Under the pieces are notes generated by a model. That model did no database searches and had not been told where the DNA came from. It was given only the letters and a program-made list of their open reading frames with translations. A stretch of DNA of 64,000 nucleotides from the NCBI RefSeq assembly GCF_006376685.1, contig NZ_VEWL01000001.1, positions 623,869-687,868 on the forward strand, in the 5' to 3' direction. Of the stretch, positions 52,806-62,406 are shown piece after piece. Source of the DNA: Ochrobactrum teleogrylli (GTDB lineage: Bacteria > Pseudomonadota > Alphaproteobacteria > Rhizobiales > Rhizobiaceae). A program made the translations under genes and the position numbers. Within the stretch, counting starts at the first letter, position 1. Each line of letters opens with the position of its first letter.

Positions 52806-53693
52806 TCAGGGCGACGTCGCGCTTGTGGTGCGTTTCAGCGACAGGTTCCGCTCGCGGATCATGGAGAACAGACCAGCGCCAACAACGATGAAAGCGCCAG
52901 CAATGACGTTCCATGTCAGCATTTCGTGGAAAACCAGCGTGGCGATAAAAGCGGTTATGACCAGCTGGAGATAGGTCAGCGGCTGCAATTCCCCCGCTTC
53001 AAGGATTTCGTAAGCCCGGATGAGGCAGCAATGGCTCGCAATGCCGCACACGCAGCACGCTGCCAGCCACAGCCAATCCTCCGGCGCGATAGGTACGATA
53101 TAAAAGACACCCACGGCTGTCAGCACCACAGCGCCGCCGATCGCCGTATAGAAGAAGCTTGTCATAGTGTCGTCATCCCTGCTGACCGCACGCGTTGCCA
53201 CGACATAAATCGCCAAGAGACAGGAAGCCGCCACGGCGAACAGAACATTGGCATCAAAATGCGCATTGACCGGGTTGATGATCAAAAGCACACCGCCCAG
53301 ACCAAGGGTGACCGCCATCCAACGCGGCCACCTGACCTTTTCGCCCAGAAACGGTACGGAAAGCATGGTGACCAGCAAAGGCGAACTTTGAAAGATCGTT
53401 TGCGCTACGGCAAGGCCTGCCCGGCTCAAGGCAAAAATCGCTGCGACAACACCAACAGCCAATATGACACCCCGGGCAATCTGGAGAAAGGGATGCTTCG
53501 TGGACGCAGCCTTCACGATACCCCCGGACCGCATGGCCAGCAGAATGACGAAGGCCGCGAACACCCAGTAACGGACCATCGCAATGAAGATTGGCGAATA
53601 GGCCGTGCCAAGATATTTCGACAGGCCATTCTGCACCGCAAAGATGGATACGGAGGCAATTTTGAACAGGTAGCCTCGGCTCTTGGGGGTCAT
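52806..53693 (-). CDS. EamA/DMT transporter, tandem copy 1
   Basis: A 295-residue transporter with two EamA repeats and ten segments. It is nearly identical in length and order to the next upstream gene: both start MTPKS(R/Q)GY, share ISKYLGT or LSKYLGT, and end SLKRTTSAT. Conserved blocks LAVAQTIFQSSPLLVTMLSVPFLGEKV and WNVIAGAFIVVGAGLFSMIRER mark the family. ATG 53693 matches the start of copy 2; GTG/ATG two codons earlier is an alternative. The substrate is unknown. Confidence 0.9.
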   Translation of the reverse strand: MTPKSRGYLFKIASVSIFAVQNGLSKYLGTAYSPIFIAMVRYWVFAAFVILLAMRSGGIVKAASTKHPFLQIARGVILAVGVVAAIFALSRAGLAVAQTIFQSSPLLVTMLSVPFLGEKVRWPRWMAVTLGLGGVLLIINPVNAHFDANVLFAVAASCLLAIYVVATRAVSRDDDTMTSFFYTAIGGAVVLTAVGVFYIVPIAPEDWLWLAACCVCGIASHCCLIRAYEILEAGELQPLTYLQLVITAFIATLVFHEMLTWNVIAGAFIVVGAGLFSMIRERNLSLKRTTSATSP

Positions 53694-53836
53694 ATGCAAT
53701 ACTCAAAACCGCCCGCAACAGGTGAAAATCTGCTTAAAGGAATAGTTTTGAGTAATCCCCGCCATCACAGATTGCTACAACGAAACCCGTTATTTTTCGT
53801 CGTCGGCAGCAGAGGAATTTTAAATTCATTTTTGGT

Positions 53837-54724
53837 TTAGGGCGTCGTCGCGCTTGTGGTGCGTTTCAGCGACAGGCTCCGCTCGCGGAACATGGAGAAC
53901 AGACCAGCACCAACAACGATGAAAGCGCCAGTGATAACGTTCCATGTCAGGGTTTCGTGGAAAACCAGCGTGGCGATAAAAGCGCCGATGACCAGCTGGA
54001 GATAGGTCAGCGGCTGCACTTCGCCCGCTTCGAGAATGTCATAAGCGCGGATAAGGCAATAATGGCTCGCAATGCCGCAAACACAGAGCGCGGCCATCCA
54101 AAACCAGTCATGCGGCGCGATGGGTACGAGATAGAAGACGCCCACCGCCGTCAACACCACGACACCCCCGATCCCCGTATAGAAGAAGCTGGTCATGGCG
54201 TCGTCATCCTTGCTCACCGCACGCGTTGCCACGGCATAGATCGCGAACATGAAGGTCGCAGCCACGGAAAACAGGATATTGGCATCGAAATGCGCGTTGA
54301 CCGGGTTGATGATCAAAAGCACGCCGCACAGGCCGATAATGATCGCCGTCCAGCGACGCCAGCCGACCTTTTCGCCCAGAAACGGCACGGAAAGCATGGT
54401 GACCAGCAGTGGCGCGCCCTGAAAGACCGACTGCGCCATGGCCATTCCGGCCCGGCTGAGGCCGAAAATGAAGGTGACGATTTCCGCCGCCAATAACACA
54501 CCACGAGTAATCTGCAGAAAGGGGCGCTTCGTGGAAGCGACCTTGACGATTCCGCCAGACCGCATGGCCAGCAGAATGACGAAAATTGCGAACACCCAGT
54601 AGCGGATCATCGTGATGAAAATCGGCGAATAATGCGTGCCAAGATATTTCGATATGCCGTCCTGCGCCGCAAAAATGGTCACCGCGAGGATCGTGAAGAA
54701 GTAGCCTTGGCTCTTGGGGGTCAT
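53837..54724 (-). CDS. EamA/DMT transporter, tandem copy 2
   Basis: A 295-residue paralogue of the downstream gene, on the same strand. Ten hydrophobic segments and the same blocks are present (MAQSVFQGAPLLVTMLSVPFLGEKVGWRRW; WNVITGAFIVVGAGLFSMFRER, read in parts). Differences are concentrated in TM1-TM4 (AVTIFAAQDGISKYLG versus ASVSIFAVQNGLSKYLG), which may change substrate range. ATG 54724 aligns with the copy 1 start; the open frame up to 54841 is promoter sequence. Confidence 0.9.
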   Translation of the reverse strand: MTPKSQGYFFTILAVTIFAAQDGISKYLGTHYSPIFITMIRYWVFAIFVILLAMRSGGIVKVASTKRPFLQITRGVLLAAEIVTFIFGLSRAGMAMAQSVFQGAPLLVTMLSVPFLGEKVGWRRWTAIIIGLCGVLLIINPVNAHFDANILFSVAATFMFAIYAVATRAVSKDDDAMTSFFYTGIGGVVVLTAVGVFYLVPIAPHDWFWMAALCVCGIASHYCLIRAYDILEAGEVQPLTYLQLVIGAFIATLVFHETLTWNVITGAFIVVGAGLFSMFRERSLSLKRTTSATTP

Positions 54725-55047
54725 ACGCCATACTCTAAGCCGCCCGAAACGGGTGACGGTCTGTCTTGAGGGGATAAGTCTGAGTAATCCGAACGACGGC
54801 GGATTACCACAACAAAGCCAACTATTTTTTGCCAGTCGCAACGGAAACTCGATTTCACGCAGTTTATGGTTGAGGGAGCGTCCTACGCTTACCCTTCCTC
54901 TTTGCTCGCTTTTTGCATGGCCCTAATCGCTAGCGACGGGTCGAATATTGCAGCCTGTTGCACGATGTGCGCGCCGCAGGGGGAACAGATTGTCCGCGTG
55001 CAGGTTTATCCACCGCTGCGGGGCAAGACAGAAAGTGAGACGATGCA

Positions 55048-55569
55048 ATGAAAAAGGCGCTTATTCTTACAGCGGCAGCGTTTCTTGCGACAACCGGTCT
55101 GGCCGCCGCGCAGGATGCTGTCATCATCGAAGTGCCCCAGTCCGCACGCGATTATGTCATCGCCCATCCCGTCGATCCGGTTGTCATTCAGGACGATATC
55201 GCTCAGGGCTATGTGGTGCCGGAAGCTGTTGTCGTGCGCCCCATCCCAGACAATCCCGACTTCGGCTATATCTATGTGAATGGCGAACCGGTGATCGTTT
55301 CGATGCAGAACCGGCAGGTGGTTTATTATGACGAAGGACCCAATGCAGGTCCTCCCGTGCCCGTTGTGCCGGATGATGTCGTGACCTTCATTGAAAGCCA
55401 TCCAATTGAGCCCATCACCATCGAAGGCGAGGTGACGGAAGGCATGGTGATACCGGAAGATGTGCCACTGGTGGCCGTCCCGGATCAGCCGAATTATTCC
55501 TACGTCTATATCGATCAGCGCCCGGCACTCGTTGAGCCGCAGACGCGCCGCGTCATCTGGGTGAAATGA
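55048..55569 (+). CDS. DUF1236 exported protein, two domains
   Basis: A 173-residue secreted protein. A signal peptide (about 1-21, MKKALILTAAAFLATTGLAA) is followed by two copies of the DUF1236 unit: DYVIAHPVDPVVIQDDIAQGYVVPE with IYVNGEPVIV near 28-90, and TFIESHPIEPITIEGEVTEGMVIPEDVP with VYIDQRPALVEPQTRRVI near 108-173 (read in parts). The proteins are common in Rhizobiales, with unknown function. ATG 55048 lies after AAGTGAGACGATGCA, a weak site. Confidence 0.88.
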   Translation: MKKALILTAAAFLATTGLAAAQDAVIIEVPQSARDYVIAHPVDPVVIQDDIAQGYVVPEAVVVRPIPDNPDFGYIYVNGEPVIVSMQNRQVVYYDEGPNAGPPVPVVPDDVVTFIESHPIEPITIEGEVTEGMVIPEDVPLVAVPDQPNYSYVYIDQRPALVEPQTRRVIWVK

Positions 55570-55580
55570 ATTCCCCACCC

Positions 55581-55604
55581 TCCCCGCGCTTCAGAGCGCG
55601 GGGA
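55581..55604. other. Perfect GC-rich hairpin after DUF1236 gene
   Basis: TCCCCGCGCT / AGCGCGGGGA (10 bp, loop TCAG) has no T-run. A second inverted pair GCTTCAG / CTGAAGC follows at about 55613-55643. Together they resemble the folded ends of IS200/IS605 elements, but no transposase gene is near. Confidence 0.4.
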
Positions 55605-55785
55605 TATGCGGCTTCAGCTGTTCTGGCTGGTTCCTCTGAAGCGCTATTCTTCCCTCGCCAGTTTCGTGTCCGCAGCCTTGCGATGTGTGGAACGCAGCGT
55701 TCCAGCCAGTGACGCCCTCCCTAGAAGCTCACCACTGTCGACATCTGGCAATCTTTAGCCGCTTGCACGAATGTGCCCATCTAAA

Positions 55786-55815
55786 ATATAGATAAATCAA
55801 GAATCAAATCTATTA
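55786..55815. promoter_or_regulatory. Candidate BioR boxes upstream of bioB
   Basis: ATATAGATAA (55786-55795) matches nine of ten positions of the alphaproteobacterial BioR consensus TTATMKATAA as I recall it; AAATCTATTA (55806-55815) matches seven. BioR is a GntR-type biotin repressor; its gene is not in the window. Confidence 0.6.
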
Positions 55816-55835
55816 AAGATGGGAAGAGCCGCTAT

Positions 55836-56840
55836 ATGACTGAGATTAATGAGATAATTGGCCAAAAACGTGGCGTTGATTCACCAGGCGAACAAAATGA
55901 GTCGCTCAATCTTGCTAGAATTATCTATAATTTACCCTTCATCCAGCTGATCTTCCGCGCGCAGGAAATCCACCGACAGCATTTTGACCCCGACGCCATT
56001 CAGATGAGCAGGCTGCTTTCCATCAAGACGGGCGGCTGTGCGGAGGATTGCGGCTATTGCAGCCAGTCGGCGCATTATCCGACCGGGCTGAAAGCCTCCA
56101 AGCTGATGGAAGTCGAGCGCGTACTGGCGGAAGCGCGCAAGGCACAGGAAGGCGGCGCGACGCGCTATTGCATGGGTGCGGCATGGCGCAGCCCCAAGGA
56201 GCGCGACATGGACATGCTTGTCGCCATGGTCGAAGGCGTCAAGGCGATGGGCATGGAAACCTGCATGACGCTTGGCATGTTGACGCCGGAACAATCGGCA
56301 CGCCTTTCCGACGCCGGGCTCGATTACTACAACCACAATATCGACACGTCGGAGCGGTTTTACCCTGAAATCATCACCACCCGGACTTTCGAAGACCGGC
56401 TGGAAACACTGGCGAATGTCCGCGAGGCAGGCATCAAGGTCTGTGCGGGCGGCATTCTCGGCATGGGCGAAACCGTCGATGACCGCATTTCGATGCTGGT
56501 CACACTGGCCAGCCTTCCGACACCGCCCGAGAGCGTGCCGATCAACATGCTGATCCCCATCCCCGGATCGCGCCTTGCCAATGCCGCGCCCATCGACCCG
56601 TTCGATTTCATCCGCACCATCGCGCTGGCCCGCATTCTGATGCCAACCTCCTATGTGCGGCTTTCCGCCGGGCGCACCGATATGAGCGATGAAACGCAAG
56701 CACTATGCTTCTTAGCCGGGGCCAATTCGATCTTTGTCGGCGACACGCTGCTGACCGCCGACAATCCCGGCGAGGATCACGACAGCGCGCTCTTCCGGCG
56801 GCTCGGTCTCAAGCCGATGACACTGGAGCAGATGCGTTGA
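55836..56840 (+). CDS. bioB: Biotin synthase
   Basis: A 334-residue radical SAM enzyme inserting sulfur into dethiobiotin. The SAM cluster is formed by C68, C72 and C75 in [43 protein letters not shown] and [11 protein letters not shown] provide the rest of the fold and the [2Fe-2S] ligands. The N-terminal 25 residues before [11 protein letters not shown] are low-complexity and may not be conserved. ATG 55836 follows GGAAGAG. It is the first gene of bioBFDAZ. Confidence 0.97.
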   Translation: MTEINEIIGQKRGVDSPGEQNESLNLARIIYNLPFIQLIFRAQEIHRQHFDPDAIQMSRLLSIKTGGCAEDCGYCSQSAHYPTGLKASKLMEVERVLAEARKAQEGGATRYCMGAAWRSPKERDMDMLVAMVEGVKAMGMETCMTLGMLTPEQSARLSDAGLDYYNHNIDTSERFYPEIITTRTFEDRLETLANVREAGIKVCAGGILGMGETVDDRISMLVTLASLPTPPESVPINMLIPIPGSRLANAAPIDPFDFIRTIALARILMPTSYVRLSAGRTDMSDETQALCFLAGANSIFVGDTLLTADNPGEDHDSALFRRLGLKPMTLEQMR

Positions 56841-57982
56841 GCATTCCCGCACTCGCCCGTTATCAGGCAACGCTTGAGGGTCTTGAGCGGAAATCGCGCC
56901 TGCGCACCCTTTCCCCGCAAAAGGGCGTCGATTTCACCTCGAACGATTATCTGGGCCTCGCCAATTCACCACGCCTCAGGGCCGCAATCGCTGCGGCTCT
57001 CGACCGGGGCGTCCCGGCGGGTGCTGGCGGATCTCGGCTGTTGCGCGGCAATCATGTCGAGCATGCAGCGCTCGAAAGTGAAGCAGCCGCCTTTTTCGGC
57101 GCAGAAAAAGTGCTCTATTTCGGCACTGGTTTTGCTGCCAATACGGCGCTTTTCGCGACCCTGCCGCAACGCGGAGATCTGATCGTTTGCGACGCGCTGA
57201 TCCATGCCAGCGTCCATGAAGGAATTTCATCCAGCAAGGCAGACCCGGTCTTTGTGCAACACAATGATGTCGATGCTTTCGACACGGCAATCAGTGGCTG
57301 GCGACGCAAGGGCGGCAAGGGCCATCCGTGGATTGCCGTTGAAAGCCTTTATTCTATGGACGGCGATTTAGGCCCCATCGCAGAGCTGGCCGCACTGGCG
57401 ACCCGCCATGACGGATTTCTGGTCATCGATGAAGCCCACGCCACCGGCATTTATGGCTCGCAAGGACGTGGACTGGCGGCAGACCTCGAAAATCGCGACA
57501 ATGTGCTGGTGCTGCATACGTGCGGCAAGGCTTTGGGCTTGTCTGGCGCATTGCTGCAATTGCCCGCCATACTTGGCGACTATCTGGTCAACCGCGCCCG
57601 CAACTTCATCTATTCGACCGCGCCATCGCCCTTAATGGCAGCGGGCGTGCGCGAGGCCCTGCGGATGATCGCAGACGAGCCAGAGCGTCGTCAGCAATTG
57701 CAGACGCTGACCGGCCATGCTGGATCGCTGGTCGTTTCGCTTCTGGGTCTCAAACCCAGTGGTTCACACATCATGCCGATCCTGATCGGCGATAATTTCC
57801 GCGCCATGCGCATTGCCGAGGCCATGCGCGCCGATGGTTTCGATATCAGGGCTATCCGCCCTCCGACCGTGCCGGAAGGGACCGCCCGGCTCAGACTATC
57901 CATCACGCTCAATGCCAATGAAAGCCAGATCACCGAGATGTTCGAACGGCTTTCCATCGCAATCAGGAAAGACAGACCATGA
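56837..57982 (+). CDS. bioF: 8-Amino-7-oxononanoate synthase
   Basis: A 381-residue PLP enzyme condensing pimeloyl-ACP with alanine. The PLP lysine is K231 in [32 protein letters not shown] and [19 protein letters not shown] are typical. The start is a TTG at 56837 overlapping the bioB stop (TTGA), which gives the conserved N-terminus [14 protein letters not shown]; the frame is open further upstream inside bioB. Translational coupling with bioB and bioD is evident. Confidence 0.95.
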   Translation: MSIPALARYQATLEGLERKSRLRTLSPQKGVDFTSNDYLGLANSPRLRAAIAAALDRGVPAGAGGSRLLRGNHVEHAALESEAAAFFGAEKVLYFGTGFAANTALFATLPQRGDLIVCDALIHASVHEGISSSKADPVFVQHNDVDAFDTAISGWRRKGGKGHPWIAVESLYSMDGDLGPIAELAALATRHDGFLVIDEAHATGIYGSQGRGLAADLENRDNVLVLHTCGKALGLSGALLQLPAILGDYLVNRARNFIYSTAPSPLMAAGVREALRMIADEPERRQQLQTLTGHAGSLVVSLLGLKPSGSHIMPILIGDNFRAMRIAEAMRADGFDIRAIRPPTVPEGTARLRLSITLNANESQITEMFERLSIAIRKDRP

Positions 57983-58617
57983 CAACGCGCCTCGTCGTCT
58001 CCGGCACGGATACCGGCATCGGGAAAACGGTCTTTTCAGCCGCACTCACCGCCGCCCTTGACGGCTATTACTGGAAGCCGGTGCAATCCGGCCTTGATGC
58101 GGAGACCGACAGTGAAGCGGTAGCAAAGCTCGTCGGCCTGCCCCAAAGCCGCATTTTACCGGAAGCTTACCGGCTTTCCGCACCGCTTTCGCCCCATCAA
58201 TCGGCAGCGCTGGACAGCGCGGCAATCTCCGCCGACGCACTCACTGTCCCCGCAACCGACGGACCGCTGGTCATCGAAGGCGCTGGCGGCTTGCTGGTGC
58301 CGCTTTCGGACGATCTGGTTTTTGCCGATATATTCGCGCAGTGGAAAATTCCTGTCATTGTCTGCGCCCGCACCAATCTTGGCACGATCAATCACACGCT
58401 CTTGTCGGTCGAAGCGCTGAAGCATCGCCGGACGCCAATATGCGGCATTGCCTTTATCGGCGATGAGAATCCCGAAACCCAGCGCATCATCGCCAAAATG
58501 AGCGGTGTGCGCATTCTCGGTCGCCTGCCATTATTGCCGTCACTTTCCGAAGGCGTATTGATGCATGCCTTCGAAGAAAATTTCGATCTCGGCAGCTTCG
58601 TGGAGGTGTGGGCATGA
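57979..58617 (+). CDS. bioD: Dethiobiotin synthetase
   Basis: A 212-residue ATP-dependent carboxylase closing the ureido ring. The P-loop GTDTGIGKT spans residues 9-17; YYWKPVQSGLDAETDS and VIEGAGGLLVPLSDD are typical. It overlaps bioF (ATGA) and bioA (ATGA). Confidence 0.96.
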   Translation: MTTRLVVSGTDTGIGKTVFSAALTAALDGYYWKPVQSGLDAETDSEAVAKLVGLPQSRILPEAYRLSAPLSPHQSAALDSAAISADALTVPATDGPLVIEGAGGLLVPLSDDLVFADIFAQWKIPVIVCARTNLGTINHTLLSVEALKHRRTPICGIAFIGDENPETQRIIAKMSGVRILGRLPLLPSLSEGVLMHAFEENFDLGSFVEVWA

Positions 58618-59882
58618 AGCGGCAGACCGTCTGGCACCCCTTCACCCAGCACGCGCTGGAACCGGAGATGCAGCGCATCGTTTCGACGGAGGGCGCATAT
58701 CTGATCGACGAGAGCGGCAAGCGCATTCTCGATGCAATCTCCTCCTGGTGGGTCATCACCCATGGTCACCGACACCCTTTAATCATGCAGGCAATCCGCG
58801 ACGCCACGGAAAGCTTCGACCAGATCATCTTTGCCGAATATTCCCATGCGCCTTCCGAACAGCTGGCGGAAGGGCTGATTGAAATCGCACCGCCCGGCCT
58901 GCAGCACGTCTTTTATTCGGACAGCGGTTCGACCGCGGTGGAAGTGGCGCTGAAAATGGCGCTCGGCTATTTTCACAATACCGGGCAAAAGCGCGACCGT
59001 ATCGTCGTGATGGAACACAGCTATCACGGCGATACCATCGGCACCATGTCCACTGGAGAGCGCGGCGTGTTCAATGCCGCCTATGAACCCTTGCTGTTTG
59101 GCGTTGACCGGCTGCCCTTTCCCGAAAAAGGCAATGAGCAGCGCACACTCGATATGTTCGAGGAGTATTGCAGGTCAGGTCACGTAGCGGCCTTGCTGAT
59201 CGAACCACTTGTCCTCGGGGCGGGCGGCATGAAAACCTATCGTCCGGCCCTGCTGACGGAACTGAAACAGATCGCCAAACGTTTCGACTGCCTGCTGATC
59301 GCCGATGAGGTGATGACTGGCTGGGGACGAACCGGAACCGTCTTTGCCTGTGAACAGGCGCGCATCACGCCGGATATCCTTTGCGTTTCCAAAGGGCTGA
59401 CAGGCGGTGCCTTGCCGCTCGCGGCAACACTTTGCACCCCGGCGATCTTCGATGCGCATCTGTCGACCGACCGACGCAAGACCTTCTTTCACTCAAGCTC
59501 CTATACCGCCAATCCGATTGCCTGCGCCGCCGCTGTCGCCAATCTCGAAGTCTGGCAGCAGGAGCCGGTCTTGAGCCGCATTCGCTCCATCGAGGAGTTT
59601 CACGAGCACAATCTGACGCGATTTGCAGGCGACCGGCGCTTTGCCAGCATTCGGCAGGCGGGAACGATTGCCGCGCTTGATATTGCCGTGCCCGCCGGCG
59701 GCTATCTCGCAGAAACCGGCCAACAGATGCGCAAATTGTTTCGCGAGCGAAACTTGCTGATCCGCCCGCTTGGTAATGTGATCTATCTGATGCCGCCCTA
59801 TTGTGTGACCAGCGAGGAGTTGACCGCCCTCTACGACGCGATTGACGATGTGGCATCCATCGTGACGGGGCGGGCACTATGA
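58614..59882 (+). CDS. bioA: Adenosylmethionine-8-amino-7-oxononanoate aminotransferase
   Basis: A 422-residue class III aminotransferase making 7,8-diaminononanoate with SAM as amino donor. The PLP lysine is K260 in [29 protein letters not shown], the [12 protein letters not shown] motif and [19 protein letters not shown] agree with BioA. Position 58614 (ATG) overlaps the bioD stop; its own stop overlaps bioZ. Confidence 0.96.
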   Translation: MKRQTVWHPFTQHALEPEMQRIVSTEGAYLIDESGKRILDAISSWWVITHGHRHPLIMQAIRDATESFDQIIFAEYSHAPSEQLAEGLIEIAPPGLQHVFYSDSGSTAVEVALKMALGYFHNTGQKRDRIVVMEHSYHGDTIGTMSTGERGVFNAAYEPLLFGVDRLPFPEKGNEQRTLDMFEEYCRSGHVAALLIEPLVLGAGGMKTYRPALLTELKQIAKRFDCLLIADEVMTGWGRTGTVFACEQARITPDILCVSKGLTGGALPLAATLCTPAIFDAHLSTDRRKTFFHSSSYTANPIACAAAVANLEVWQQEPVLSRIRSIEEFHEHNLTRFAGDRRFASIRQAGTIAALDIAVPAGGYLAETGQQMRKLFRERNLLIRPLGNVIYLMPPYCVTSEELTALYDAIDDVASIVTGRAL

Positions 59883-60868
59883 GCTCGTGTCACTCCTCCC
59901 GCATGGTGGGGTTCGGTCATGCGGTGCCAAAACGCCGCGTGGAAAACGGTGAGATCGAACAGCAACTCGGTCTGGAACCGGGCTGGATCGAACGCCGCAC
60001 GGGTATCCGCACGCGCTATTGGGCAGGCGATGGCGAGACATTGAGCGGGCTTGCAGCCATGGCTGGAGACATGGCGCTCAACAATGCCGCCATCGCCCGC
60101 GAAGACGTCGCGCTGACTTTGCTGGCCACCTCCACGCCGGATCATCTGCTGCCGCCGTCAGCGCCGCTGCTGGCGCAAAAGCTCGGCCTTGCACGATCCG
60201 GCGCCATCGATCTGGCGGGGGCGTGTGCTGGCTTTCTCTATGCGCTGACGCTGGCCGATGGCTTTGTGCGCAGCCATAAACGCCCTGTCCTTGTGGTCGC
60301 CGCCAATATTTTGAGCCGCCGCATCAATCCCGCTGAACGCGCAAGCGCCGTCCTCTTCGCCGATGCAGCCGGAGCCGTTGTACTGGTGCCGGATGAAGAC
60401 CCGCAACGCGGCATCCTCTCGGCTGATCTGTCTTCCGACGGAAGCTGTTATGACCTGATTTCGATCCCGTCCGGCGGCAGCAACCAGCCATTTTCTCCCG
60501 ATTTGCCGCCAGAGCAATTTCTGATGACGATGAGCGATGGTCGCGAGGTGTTTTCCCGCGCGGTCGATCTTATGACCGTCGCCTCCAAAAATGCGCTTGC
60601 GAAAGCCGGAATCGAATCGGCACACATTGATCGCTTCATCCCGCATCAGGCCAATGCGCGCATGTTCGATGCTGTGGCACATAATTTGGGAATCGATCCG
60701 GCTAAAACGGTCCGGACAATCGCAACCTTTGGCAATTCCTCCGCTGCGACAGTTCCGCTATCGCTGTCGATTGCCAATGAAAGCAAAGCTTTTGCAGAAG
60801 GCGAAACCATCCTGCTAACCGCCGCAGGTGCCGGAATGATGGGCGGCGCAGCAGTCTATCGCGCTTGA
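59879..60868 (+). CDS. bioZ: BioZ, 3-ketoacyl-ACP synthase III-like enzyme for pimeloyl precursor
   Basis: A 329-residue KAS III-fold enzyme with the catalytic triad Cys116 (LAGACAGFL), His256 ([10 protein letters not shown]) and Asn286 (FGNSSAA). In alphaproteobacteria BioZ condenses glutaryl-CoA with malonyl-ACP, giving a C7 route to pimeloyl-ACP and replacing BioC/BioH (established work on this family). ATG 59879 overlaps the bioA stop (ATGA). It closes the operon. Confidence 0.94.
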   Translation: MSSCHSSRMVGFGHAVPKRRVENGEIEQQLGLEPGWIERRTGIRTRYWAGDGETLSGLAAMAGDMALNNAAIAREDVALTLLATSTPDHLLPPSAPLLAQKLGLARSGAIDLAGACAGFLYALTLADGFVRSHKRPVLVVAANILSRRINPAERASAVLFADAAGAVVLVPDEDPQRGILSADLSSDGSCYDLISIPSGGSNQPFSPDLPPEQFLMTMSDGREVFSRAVDLMTVASKNALAKAGIESAHIDRFIPHQANARMFDAVAHNLGIDPAKTVRTIATFGNSSAATVPLSLSIANESKAFAEGETILLTAAGAGMMGGAAVYRA

Positions 60869-60933
60869 TTCCACACCGCGTTTTCTCCCACGCGGCAAGT
60901 CGAATGGCAGTTAATTGTTAGCCTTCAACATAT

Positions 60934-60962
60934 TTGACTTTACAGTAAAGTGAAAATATCTT
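60934..60962 (+). promoter_or_regulatory. Promoter with embedded palindrome upstream of TetR gene
   Basis: TTGACT (60934-60939) and TATCTT (60957-60962) are spaced by 17 bases, and the perfect 15-base palindrome ACTTTACAGTAAAGT (60937-60951) lies over the -35 end and the spacer. This is the layout of a self-repressing TetR promoter. Confidence 0.7.
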
Positions 60963-61015
60963 CTGTGATATCAGTCTCTTGACGAACGCACGGGGCGTGG
61001 GAGGGCCTGAGAAAC

Positions 61016-61615
61016 ATGGATAGAAAATTGAATGTGAGTACCGAAACGGTTCTCAACGCCACGAGAAAGATGCTGTCCCAACACGGTTCTGCCGTCAGTC
61101 TGGAACTCGTGGCCGCCGAGGCCGGACTGACGCGCCAGACCCTTTATAACCGGTTTGGCAGCAAGCAAACCCTTCTCCGCGCCGCTTTCGACGATCTGCG
61201 CCAACAGATTCATGCTCGTCTTGACAATGCTCCATGGGACGCTGAACCCGAAGTGCTGCTCCCGGTGATCGCGCGTATCGTGGCGGATAGCTTTCTGGAT
61301 CTGGCAATGGCCAAGTTGCTGCGCGCAATGATTCAGGCCGTCGAGGATATTCCGGAAATTGGAATCAGTCTCCGGTCGGACCAGACCGGCCAGGTCCTGA
61401 AAAAAATGATCGAATATCTGGAGGCAAAAACCAGGGCCGGTGAGTTTCATGTAAAGGACCCGGAAACGCAGGTTATGCTTTTTCTGGGCAGTATCAGCGG
61501 GTTTCTGTTTCCCCGTCTGCTGCTTGGCACGGTTGATCCCGACGAACAGGTCAATCAAAAACTGATCGACGCATCGATCGCCAGCTTTCTGAGAATCTGG
61601 CGAAATGCTGAATAA
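61016..61615 (+). CDS. TetR/AcrR-family regulator
   Basis: A 199-residue regulator. The helix-turn-helix is in VSTETVLNATRKMLSQHG then VSLELVAAEAGLTRQTLYNRFGSKQTLLRAAF (read in parts); the ligand domain has LRAMIQAVEDIPEIG and a C-terminal TetR_C-type tail. ATG 61016 follows GGGAGG. Its upstream palindrome sits inside the promoter, implying autorepression. It precedes the NTF2-like gene by 69 bases. Confidence 0.92.
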   Translation: MDRKLNVSTETVLNATRKMLSQHGSAVSLELVAAEAGLTRQTLYNRFGSKQTLLRAAFDDLRQQIHARLDNAPWDAEPEVLLPVIARIVADSFLDLAMAKLLRAMIQAVEDIPEIGISLRSDQTGQVLKKMIEYLEAKTRAGEFHVKDPETQVMLFLGSISGFLFPRLLLGTVDPDEQVNQKLIDASIASFLRIWRNAE

Positions 61616-61684
61616 GGCCTTTTCCAATCGCCAGAATGCCCTAGAATAGAGGCTTCCTCCCAGCCTAACAAAGAGGCCTCTCCC

Positions 61685-62155
61685 ATGAAAATATCCATTC
61701 TTGCCGTTTGCAGTGCCTTGCTGATCAGTGTTGCATCGGTTTCCACACCAGTCTTTGCCCAGCAAACGCGGGACATTGCCAAAGAAGAAGCCAATCGCAA
61801 ACTCGTTCTTGAATTTTACGATGGCGTCTTCAATAAGCATGAAGTGGAAAAATACTCCGAAGTACTTGCTGAAAACTATATCCAGCACAATCCGGGCGTA
61901 CCCGACGGTAAAGCGCCTTTCGTGAAATTTTTCACGCAGCGCTTCAAGGACAATCCCAAGGCCACCGCACGCATTGTGCGTAGCGCCACGGATGGCGATC
62001 TTGTCTTCCTGCATCTCCAATCGAAAATGAATGAAGAGGATCGTGGTCGCGCCATCGTGGATATTTTTCGCGTCGATAACGGCAAGATCGTCGAACATTG
62101 GGACGTAATCCAGGCGGTGCCGGAAACGTCCAAGAATAACAATACGATGTTCTGA
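61685..62155 (+). CDS. Secreted NTF2/SnoaL-like protein
   Basis: A 156-residue protein with a signal peptide (about 1-25, ending STPVFAQQ) followed by a SnoaL-like domain: NRKLVLEFYDGVFNKHEVEKYSEVLAENYIQHNPGVPDG (read in parts), VRSATDGDLVFLHL and IVDIFRVDNGKIVEHWDVIQAVPE. Relatives are predicted cyclases or hydrolases of unknown substrate. AGAGGCCTCTCCC precedes the ATG. The gene may be under the TetR regulator just upstream. Confidence 0.88.
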   Translation: MKISILAVCSALLISVASVSTPVFAQQTRDIAKEEANRKLVLEFYDGVFNKHEVEKYSEVLAENYIQHNPGVPDGKAPFVKFFTQRFKDNPKATARIVRSATDGDLVFLHLQSKMNEEDRGRAIVDIFRVDNGKIVEHWDVIQAVPETSKNNNTMF

Positions 62156-62178
62156 GCCATTCACTCAGAATTTTACCG

Positions 62179-62215
62179 GAAGCCAGCCCACCCGGCTGGC
62201 TTCTCCGTTTTTACG
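62179..62215 (+). terminator. Intrinsic terminator
   Basis: A 10-bp stem GAAGCCAGCC / GGCTGGCTTC with a five-base loop is followed by TCCGTTTTTA. Confidence 0.75.
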
Positions 62216-62406
62216 GCATTGCCCGATAAAAACTGTTCTCGTTGCCCGCTTCCCGCTTGTTTCCACCGACAAGCGATCCTACGATACCCAAAACTCACCG
62301 GCCGACTGCACCTTTCCCCGACAGATCAGCAGCAGACAACAGCGTATCCACGCTCGCCGGTGCCATGGGTTACCGTCGCAAGACAAACGAATTAAGGACG
62401 AGAGAA

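Larger units (their letters stand above)
52806..54860. repeat. Tandem duplication of about 1.03 kb (EamA gene plus promoter region)
   Basis: Two direct units (about 52806-53836 and 53837-54860) each contain an EamA gene and its upstream region. Similarity is high at the gene ends and continues upstream of both starts in the GAGTAATCC stretch (53751 and 54782), showing that the promoters were duplicated too. The copies have diverged at many positions. Confidence 0.85.
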
